64,000 nt of DNA from Planctomycetaceae bacterium (GTDB taxonomy: Bacteria; Planctomycetota; Phycisphaerae; Phycisphaerales; SM1A02). A program made the translations under genes and the position numbers. The DNA is taken from NCBI GenBank assembly GCA_947490615.1, contig CANLHK010000001.1:186001-250000 (forward strand). Direction: 5' to 3'. Of the stretch, positions 58,277 to 64,000 are shown piece after piece; the first letter of the stretch is position 1; each line of letters starts with the position of its first letter. Under the pieces are notes generated by a model. That model was not told the DNA's origin and did no database searches. It saw nothing but the letters and a program-made list of their open reading frames with translations.

Positions 58277-59166
58277 GAAGAGACTCCAAGCAAACCGAAT
58301 CGCGCGCGCAACGCGATCCACGACTTCTGCATCGGAGTGAGACGCGCGCGCCGCACCATTGCAGCGCGGGGATCACGGGCAATTGCGCGCAGGATGCCAC
58401 GGTAGATCGCCGTCAACGCGCGGATCGTCGGGACCGCATCGGAAGAGACCATCGCGTCAAGCACAGCGCTCTGGGCAAACAGCCGTTCGGCGCGCGAGCA
58501 CTGCAAATGCATGAAACGCGCGCAGAGCGCGTCGTCCTTCCACGCGAGCAACTCCTCGATGGTCAGTCCATGCGATGCGAACTCCTGCTTCGGCAGATAG
58601 ACACGACCGCGCGCGAAGTCCTCGCGCAGATCCCGCAGGATGTTGGTGAGTTGAAAGGCAACACCGCGCACCGACGAGGCCTCCCGTGCCAACACGCCGT
58701 CCGCGCCCTCGCGCAGGCCCCAGACATCAAGACAGAGCCGCCCCACCGACGACGCGACGCACTCGCAGTAGTGCTCGGTCTGCGCGAAGGACTCCATCTG
58801 AACCTGCGCGAGGTCCATGCGTTGCCCCTCGAGCGCGGCAAAAAAGTCGGTCGCCTGCAGCGGATAGCGATGGCTCGTGTCCACGAGCGCTTCCATCACC
58901 GCATCCTCACGCGCGTCGCCCGTTGGCACCCACACGCCATTGAGCGCAGCACGCGTGCGTGCTTCCAACGCGTCAAGCCGTGCAGCGCGCAGGGCGCAAG
59001 GCAGGTCCGCAGCGTCCGCGACATCATCGGCAACGCGCATCCACGCATAGATCGCGTACAGCGCGCTGCGCTTGGGCTCAGGCAGAAGTCGTAGGCCGTA
59101 ATGGAAGTTCCGCGCCTCGACGCGGGTGATCTCGGCGCACGCCACGAGCGCGCCGCGCGCGGTCAT
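58273..59166 (-). CDS. hpnD: Presqualene diphosphate synthase HpnD
   Basis: 297 residues, all helical prenyl-synthase fold of the squalene/phytoene type. The first Asp-rich motif is MRVADDVAD and the second LTNILRDLREDFARGRVYLP. NFHYGLRLLPEPKRSALYAIYAW is the family opening. In the HpnCDE route this enzyme condenses two farnesyl diphosphates to presqualene diphosphate. Overlaps hpnC and hpnE by 4 bp each. The HpnC/HpnD split is based on order and motif similarity; phytoene synthase is the alternative reading for either gene if taken alone. Confidence 0.87.
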   Translation of the reverse strand: MTARGALVACAEITRVEARNFHYGLRLLPEPKRSALYAIYAWMRVADDVADAADLPCALRAARLDALEARTRAALNGVWVPTGDAREDAVMEALVDTSHRYPLQATDFFAALEGQRMDLAQVQMESFAQTEHYCECVASSVGRLCLDVWGLREGADGVLAREASSVRGVAFQLTNILRDLREDFARGRVYLPKQEFASHGLTIEELLAWKDDALCARFMHLQCSRAERLFAQSAVLDAMVSSDAVPTIRALTAIYRGILRAIARDPRAAMVRRARLTPMQKSWIALRARFGLLGVSS

Positions 59167-60260
59167 GCGACGGACTCTTCCGATGCAACGCGCATGGCAC
59201 TCACGCGTGGAAACGACTGCGCTTCTGGATCGGGCTCGGGATCAACGATCCAAGCGCTTGGTAGTGGCAGCGTCGGCGCGGAGATCCCCAACCACCGCAT
59301 CGACATCGCGCGCAACACCATCGCTGCTTTCCGTGGCGGACTGAGCACGGGACGCTCGAGGATGCTTTCGCAGTTCCAACGCTCGATGGTGCGCAAGGTG
59401 CCGCGACCGCCCGCGGCAAAGAGCCACAAGAGTGGACGCGCCTCGATGGAAGCACTCGCGACCAACGGCTCGGCTTGCTCGTAGAGATCCCAAGTTCGCG
59501 CCACCAGTCGTCGCACCAGGCGGCGCGAGTCGGTGAAGAAAGTTCGGTCGGCGGAGTATCCGCGCGCGATCGTCTCAGCAAGCCGCGACTCAAACGCGTC
59601 GATCGCGTGCATGTCCGAAGGCACATAGATGCGTTCGCGCAACTCCCAATCGCGGCGGATGTCCTGCCAGTGGTTCGTGAGTTGCAACGCCGTACAGAGC
59701 GCATCGCTCGCGGCCGCTTGCGCGGCTCCACCCTTCTCACCGAGCACAGCCAACACCATGCGCCCAACTGGATTGGCGCTGAGCGCGCAGTAACCGAGGA
59801 GTTCATCCCAGGTCGCATAGCGTCGCTTTACTTGATCGAGCTCAAAGGCTCGCAGGAGATCGCGAAATGGCTCAGGCGTGAGCGCGCAGCGCGTGAACGA
59901 CTCACGCAGCGCGATAAACACAGGATGCCGCGCTTCACCAGCGATCATCGCTTCAAGTTCGCCGCGCCACCACGCCAAGAGATCGCTGCCATTGCGGCTC
60001 GGCGTGAGTTCTCCGCTCGTTAGGTTGGGCGTGCGCTGCATCTCGTCCGCGAGATCATCGGCCCAACGACAGAATCCATAGATCGCTGCGAAATCGGCGC
60101 GACAGCGCTCGGGGACCAACGGGCTGAGGACCGCGAAGTTTTCGCGATGCGCTTTGGCGAGAAGGAAGCAGTACTCCCGCGCCTCGTCCGCACTCACCAC
60201 CACCGACTGCGTTGGTCCGTATCGCGCGAGATCCTTCGAGATGATGCTGGGCGCAGACAT
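59163..60260 (-). CDS. hpnC: Hydroxysqualene synthase HpnC
   Basis: 365 residues, longer than HpnD by an extended C-terminus (after about 300: PLPSAWIVDPEPDPEAQ). Squalene/phytoene-synthase fold with YGFCRWADDLADE (first Asp motif) and LTNHWQDIRRDWELRERIYVP (second). It converts presqualene diphosphate to hydroxysqualene. First gene of a tightly overlapping hpnC-hpnD-hpnE operon; TACCTT ends ten bases before its ATG. Divergent from ispH, which supplies its isoprenoid precursors. Confidence 0.87.
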   Translation of the reverse strand: MSAPSIISKDLARYGPTQSVVVSADEAREYCFLLAKAHRENFAVLSPLVPERCRADFAAIYGFCRWADDLADEMQRTPNLTSGELTPSRNGSDLLAWWRGELEAMIAGEARHPVFIALRESFTRCALTPEPFRDLLRAFELDQVKRRYATWDELLGYCALSANPVGRMVLAVLGEKGGAAQAAASDALCTALQLTNHWQDIRRDWELRERIYVPSDMHAIDAFESRLAETIARGYSADRTFFTDSRRLVRRLVARTWDLYEQAEPLVASASIEARPLLWLFAAGGRGTLRTIERWNCESILERPVLSPPRKAAMVLRAMSMRWLGISAPTLPLPSAWIVDPEPDPEAQSFPRVSAMRVASEESVA

Positions 60261-60270
60261 GGGTTGCGGA

Positions 60271-60316
60271 AAGGTACCGCGACCTTCGCGCGAAGGGGGA
60301 TGCGTGGCCGTATCAT
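60271..60316. promoter_or_regulatory. Divergent hpnC/ispH promoters flanking a 14-bp palindrome
   Basis: Minus-strand TACCTT (60271-60276) ends ten bases before hpnC; plus-strand TATCAT (60311-60316) ends nine bases before ispH. Between them CCTTCGCGCGAAGG (60283-60296) is a perfect palindrome lying where the -35 regions of both promoters would fall. This is a plausible shared operator. Confidence 0.5.
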
Positions 60317-60325
60317 CGCCGACTC

Positions 60326-61423
60326 GTGAAGATCCTTCTGGCCAATCCCCGCGGCTTCTGCGCAGGCGTCTATATGGCGATCGATGTCGTCGATCAGCTG
60401 CTGGATATCTGCGGGAGCGAGCCCATCTTCGTGTTCCACGAGATCGTGCACAATCGTCATGTCGTGCAGCGCTTTCGCGATCGCGGCGTGCAGTTTGTCG
60501 AGCGCGTGGAGGATGTCCCTGACGGCGCGATCCTCGTCTTCTCCGCGCATGGCATTAGCCCCGCTGTGCGAGAAGCCGCGCGCGCCAAGCGACTGGTGGC
60601 GATCGACGCAACTTGCCCACTGGTGACCAAGGTCCACACCGAAGCGCGGCGTTACGCGCAACGAGGTTGGCAGATTCTCCTCGTCGGTCACCGCAATCAC
60701 CAAGAGGTGGTCGGCACACAGGGTGAAGCGCCTGACGCCATTCAGATCGTGGAACGGCCTCAAGATATCGCGGGCCTCACGATTGTCGATCCCAACAAAC
60801 TCGTCTATCTCACGCAGACCACGCTCTCGCTCGACGATGCGGCGGTGGTGATTGGCGCGCTCAAGCAGGCCTTTCCAGCGATTCACGAGCCACCGACAAG
60901 TGACATCTGCTACGCGACCACCAATCGGCAGACCGCGGTGCGTGCCATCGCACCCGAAGCGGACTTCGTGCTCGTCGTGGGCAGCGTGAACAGCTCAAAC
61001 TCGGTGCGACTCACCGAGATCGCCACGAACGACGGCACACCGTCGCGCCTGATCGACGACGCCGATGAACTCCAAGACGCGTGGTTTGAAGGCGTGAACA
61101 GCGTGCTGGTGACTTCGGGCGCGAGCGTGCCCGAAGATCTAGTGCACGCGGTCATCGCTGCGCTGATCGATCGCTACGGCGGTGAGGTCGAGCAACGCGA
61201 TGTCTTTGACGAGCGCGTGGAGTTTGGACTCCCTGGAACGCTGCGCGAACTCATGCGCGCACGCGGACTCGACCCCGACACGCGCCGCATCCGCATTGAC
61301 CGTGAGGCCGACACCACCGCGTGGCTCGCGCGCAAACACATCCCCAATCGCACGGTGCAAGTGACGGTGCGCATGACAGGTCACGGCACAGGCCGTGCGA
61401 CCGACGGAAGAACTTCTCCATGA
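60326..61423 (+). CDS. ispH: 4-hydroxy-3-methylbut-2-enyl diphosphate reductase IspH
   Basis: 365 residues from a GTG. Last step of the MEP pathway, giving IPP and DMAPP. The three cluster cysteines are in ANPRGFCAGVYMAID (C12), DATCPLVTKVH and DICYATTNRQ. HEIVHNRHVV, FSAHGISPAVRE and the serine pair SVNSSNSVRL with TSGASVPEDLV complete the family pattern. Length is somewhat above the usual 310-340 because of a C-terminal tail after about 320. It overlaps rlmN by 4 bp. Confidence 0.95.
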   Translation: MKILLANPRGFCAGVYMAIDVVDQLLDICGSEPIFVFHEIVHNRHVVQRFRDRGVQFVERVEDVPDGAILVFSAHGISPAVREAARAKRLVAIDATCPLVTKVHTEARRYAQRGWQILLVGHRNHQEVVGTQGEAPDAIQIVERPQDIAGLTIVDPNKLVYLTQTTLSLDDAAVVIGALKQAFPAIHEPPTSDICYATTNRQTAVRAIAPEADFVLVVGSVNSSNSVRLTEIATNDGTPSRLIDDADELQDAWFEGVNSVLVTSGASVPEDLVHAVIAALIDRYGGEVEQRDVFDERVEFGLPGTLRELMRARGLDPDTRRIRIDREADTTAWLARKHIPNRTVQVTVRMTGHGTGRATDGRTSP

Positions 61424-62571
61424 CCGATGCAGCTCCCGCCCGCGAGTCGCTCTTCGAGCACGACCTCGCCTCGTTGACCGTCGCCTGTGAAGCGATCGGC
61501 CTCCCCCGCCGCACGGGTGGGCAGATCATGAAGTGGGTGTACGAGAAGGGTGTCGTCGACTTCGCGTTGATGTCGGATCTTGGAAAGGAACCGCGCACAC
61601 GACTGCAGGAACGCTTCTCCACGCTGCAAGGCACGGTGATTCGACATCAAGTCGCCAGCGATGCGACGCAGAAACTCCTGATCGAATGGGGAGAGCCCGC
61701 GGCGAAGCCCGCCGACAGCGCGTTGCGACTCACCGAGACGCACAGTGATAAGCAAACCGAAACCGTGCTCATCCCCACCGACGATCGGCAAACCGCCTGC
61801 GTCTCAAGCCAGATCGGTTGCCCCGTCGGTTGCAAGTTCTGCGCGTCAGGAATCGGCGGACTCGACGGCAATCTGTCCGCAGGACGAATCGTCGAACAAG
61901 TCTGGCGCTTAGGTCAACTGCCTGGAGTTGGTCGCGTCTCCAATGTCGTGTTCATGGGCATGGGCGAACCGCTGGCGAACTTCGAACAGGTCACGCAGGC
62001 GATTCGCACCATCAACGCGCCATGGGGACTCGGGATCGGTGCGCGCAAGATCACCGTGTCAACCGTGGGACTTCCCGCGGCGATCCGCAAGCTCTGCACG
62101 CTTGAGATTCCCGTGACGCTCGCGCTTTCGTTGCACGCTCCCTTTGATGAGTTGCGACGCAGCATCATTCCGTGGGCGGAATACTCCACCATCGAAGAGT
62201 TGCTCGATGCCTGTCAGGAGTGGTTCGTCAAGACCGGCCGCGAGATCACCCTCGAGTACATCTTGCTTGGCGGCGTGAACGATCGCTTCGAACACGCGGA
62301 AGAGCTCGCCCGACTTGCGCGAAGCATGCGCGCCAATGTGAACCTCATTCGCTACAACGAGGTCAAGGGCTTGCCCTTCCTGCGCCCGACCAACGAAGAT
62401 GTGCGGCTCTTTCAGGAGACGCTGCGCGAGCGCGGCGCAAACAGCCATATCCGCGCCAGTCGTGGGCGCGACATTGCTGCGGCCTGCGGGCAACTTCGTC
62501 ATGAAGCGCAGCATGAGACGCAGCAAGGCAGCGCGCCCGCGCGCTCAGAGTCCCTCGACTCCCGCGCGTAG
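61420..62571 (+). CDS. rlmN: 23S rRNA/tRNA adenine C2-methyltransferase RlmN
   Basis: 383 residues. Radical-SAM enzyme methylating A2503 of 23S rRNA and A37 of some tRNAs. The cluster motif is QIGCPVGCKFCASG (CxxxCxxC); VFMGMGEPLANFE, TVSTVGLPAAIRKL and LALSLHAPFDELRRSIIPW follow, and the resolving Cys region reads RGRDIAAACGQL. The ATG at 61420 fits the family start and overlaps the ispH stop. Its last 27 bases overlap the convergent gene. Confidence 0.95.
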   Translation: MTDAAPARESLFEHDLASLTVACEAIGLPRRTGGQIMKWVYEKGVVDFALMSDLGKEPRTRLQERFSTLQGTVIRHQVASDATQKLLIEWGEPAAKPADSALRLTETHSDKQTETVLIPTDDRQTACVSSQIGCPVGCKFCASGIGGLDGNLSAGRIVEQVWRLGQLPGVGRVSNVVFMGMGEPLANFEQVTQAIRTINAPWGLGIGARKITVSTVGLPAAIRKLCTLEIPVTLALSLHAPFDELRRSIIPWAEYSTIEELLDACQEWFVKTGREITLEYILLGGVNDRFEHAEELARLARSMRANVNLIRYNEVKGLPFLRPTNEDVRLFQETLRERGANSHIRASRGRDIAAACGQLRHEAQHETQQGSAPARSESLDSRA

Positions 62572-64000
62572 TTCGGCAGCCGTGAGCGACCGCAGCCCGC
62601 CGTCACCCGCAAGCATCGCAAAGCGACGCATGCACATCGCCCAGTGCGCGGGATCACTCTCGAATCCTTGCGACGCGCGTTCAACGAGAGAGCTGGCGTA
62701 GGCGCGGATTTCTTGCGCGCGAACCTCTCCGCGCAGCGACCACGGCACCAACGGACGGACAAGGCGCACGACTTCCGCGGGCCAATCGCTGGAACGGAAG
62801 TCGAAGCGGAATCGCGTGGCTCCCGCGAGAAACTCGAACCGACTCAGAAACCGTCGCTTGAGCGTGTCGCCGTGCGAACTTCGAACGCCGAGGCGTTCCC
62901 GCACGCGACGGCGCTGCTCCAAGCTCGTCGACATCGAGAGCACATAGAGAATGTCGCGCACCAACAGCGCATCGGCGAGCGGCTCGCTGGCGCACAGGGC
63001 GAGACTTCCGCTCGGATCGGCGCGCAACAGTGCCGCCACTTGCCGCTCATACACACGCATCATGCGGGTTCCGCCCCACACAATCGCGCGATGCAGTGCC
63101 GTGACGACCGCACGGGTGGCGCGGTCGTTGGTCTCACTCTCACCATGCCGCGCAAACGCCGCGATCATTCCTGACGCGCTCAGCGCGAAGCGTTGCGCGC
63201 GACGCCGACCACCAAAGCGCTCGCGCACGAGTTCGAGGGCGAGTCGACGCACCAATCGCTCGTGCGATTCACCTTCTTCCACCATGCGCCGCGTCACGCC
63301 TCCACTGGCCAAGCGACGCCCAAAATGAAACGCCTCGACCGTGCGTCCAGTACCGAGCGACTCGGCACGACGCACCGCACCCTCGATGGCGTCGAGCGAG
63401 ACTGGGATGAGCCCCCGCTGAAAGGCCAGCCCGAGCAAGGCCACATCGACGAGTCGCTCCGAAAGCAGATTCGTTCGGCACAGCGCAGCAAAGTCATCGG
63501 TCACCGAGTGCGTCGTCTGCGCCGCGCGATCGATGGCACTCTGCAAGAGCGCGCACGCAGCGAGATCGGCGTCATTGAACTGGTCTTCAAGCGGACCTGT
63601 GTTCGCCACAATCGCCGTGCGTCCGCGGGAAGCCACGCGCAACGCTGGATCTGGACCAAGGGCGCGCAGCGTCTCAACCGCATCCACGCCGATCACGAGA
63701 TCCGCCTCGCCATAGGGAATCGCGCCCGTGCGCGGCGCGCGCGGTTCGGCACCGCGCAAACGCACGAAGAGCAATTGCGACCACGCGCGTCGGCCGCGTC
63801 CACAGGGTTCATCACTCGTACGACTCTCAACGCGATAGCCCATCGCCCGACCAGCGTCCGCGAGAATGCGCGCGACGACTCCAGGCGCTGCTGTGCGGAA
63901 ACCCGCCAGATGGACGCGGTAAACGCCTTGCTCGCCATGCAGAGGCCTTGGTGGCGCGAGCCCCATCGGCGCGCGAGAGTACGCCGTGATCGGCGGCTTG
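62545..64000 (-). CDS. C-terminal part of an indolepyruvate oxidoreductase-like protein, 5' end outside window
   Basis: At least 485 codons, open to the right edge, so the first in-frame Met (63966) need not be the start. The segment YRVHLAGFRTAAPGVVARIL, then GYRVESRT, SQLLFVRLR and IPYGEADLVIGVDAVETLRAL follows the gamma-type (pyruvate/ketoisovalerate oxidoreductase) domain, but the GxGGQG loop is GFRTAA and QRGG is replaced. The C-terminal 200 residues (MMRVYERQVAALLRA, ATRFRFDFRSSDWPAEVV) resemble the tail of fused indolepyruvate ferredoxin oxidoreductases. Assignment is tentative; the TPP and ferredoxin domains would lie outside the window. Confidence 0.55.
   Translation of the reverse strand, partial: KPPITAYSRAPMGLAPPRPLHGEQGVYRVHLAGFRTAAPGVVARILADAGRAMGYRVESRTSDEPCGRGRRAWSQLLFVRLRGAEPRAPRTGAIPYGEADLVIGVDAVETLRALGPDPALRVASRGRTAIVANTGPLEDQFNDADLAACALLQSAIDRAAQTTHSVTDDFAALCRTNLLSERLVDVALLGLAFQRGLIPVSLDAIEGAVRRAESLGTGRTVEAFHFGRRLASGGVTRRMVEEGESHERLVRRLALELVRERFGGRRRAQRFALSASGMIAAFARHGESETNDRATRAVVTALHRAIVWGGTRMMRVYERQVAALLRADPSGSLALCASEPLADALLVRDILYVLSMSTSLEQRRRVRERLGVRSSHGDTLKRRFLSRFEFLAGATRFRFDFRSSDWPAEVVRLVRPLVPWSLRGEVRAQEIRAYASSLVERASQGFESDPAHWAMCMRRFAMLAGDGGLRSLTAAELRAGVEGL

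Noticed and set aside
57089-58405. 438-codon plus-strand ORF opposite hpnE
   Set aside because: Shadow of hpnE; Arg-rich and without motifs.

Overview
The window is high-GC, gene-dense bacterial chromosome, most likely from the Planctomycetota and probably a Phycisphaerae-like lineage. The taxonomic signals are a DUF1800/DUF1501 gene pair with a twin-arginine leader, a giant secreted protein carrying calcium-type repeats plus cohesin-like and dockerin-like parts, a secreted protein with a CX4CH haem-like site, and many small genes with short or absent Shine-Dalgarno sequences. The taxonomy is inference from gene content. No rRNA, CRISPR array, insertion sequence or prophage was seen, and the region reads as ordinary core chromosome.

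Layout. 1-2.4 kb: a c-di-AMP module (cdaA and a YbbR/CdaR partner) divergent from a conserved small protein cut by the window edge. 2.4-8.2 kb: tyrS, transaldolase, glucose-6-phosphate isomerase, a cysteine desulfurase and tRNA-Leu(CAG). 8.7-12.5 kb: recA with a long N-terminal extension and an SOS-like operator, a UDP-glucuronate decarboxylase, and anmK. 12.6-19.7 kb: a phosphate regulon in transport order, phoB-phoR-pstS-pstC-pstA-pstB-phoU. 19.8-23.8 kb: a small membrane protein, rnc, rpmH, aroK, a PilZ protein and ilvC. 23.9-29.1 kb: a two-gene sensory unit (MASE1-like/CHASE/PAS protein and a hybrid kinase) followed by uppP. 29.1-33.6 kb: ligA with two downstream genes, an FmdB-like protein and a TIM-barrel sugar isomerase. 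33.7-38.8 kb: a hotdog-fold protein, a membrane protein, the DUF1800/DUF1501 pair and an HMA-domain protein. 38.8-44 kb: ribF-nrnA and a large NAD-glutamate dehydrogenase. 44-52.3 kb: DUF1801, a helical-repeat membrane protein, a second TIM-barrel isomerase, two planctomycete-type secreted proteins, and queG. 52.3-56.4 kb: the giant cohesin/dockerin protein. 56.8-64 kb: the squalene operon hpnC-hpnD-hpnE divergent from ispH-rlmN, then the C-terminal part of an indolepyruvate-oxidoreductase-like protein that runs off the right edge.

The most striking regulatory pattern is a hexamer of the form TAnnnT lying only 6-15 bases before many start codons (for example cdaA, phoB, aroK, ilvC, ispH and the genes at 32418, 38398, 47089 and 50809). 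It looks like a -10 element feeding leaderless or nearly leaderless mRNAs. At the left edge two such elements face each other inside one perfect inverted repeat, so the cdaA promoter and its divergent neighbour interlock. Other candidate control sites are a GTTC-N7-GTTC direct repeat at the predicted recA transcription start, and a 14-bp palindrome between the divergent isoprenoid genes hpnC and ispH.

All functional calls come from reading the translated sequence and recalling family motifs. No database search was run.
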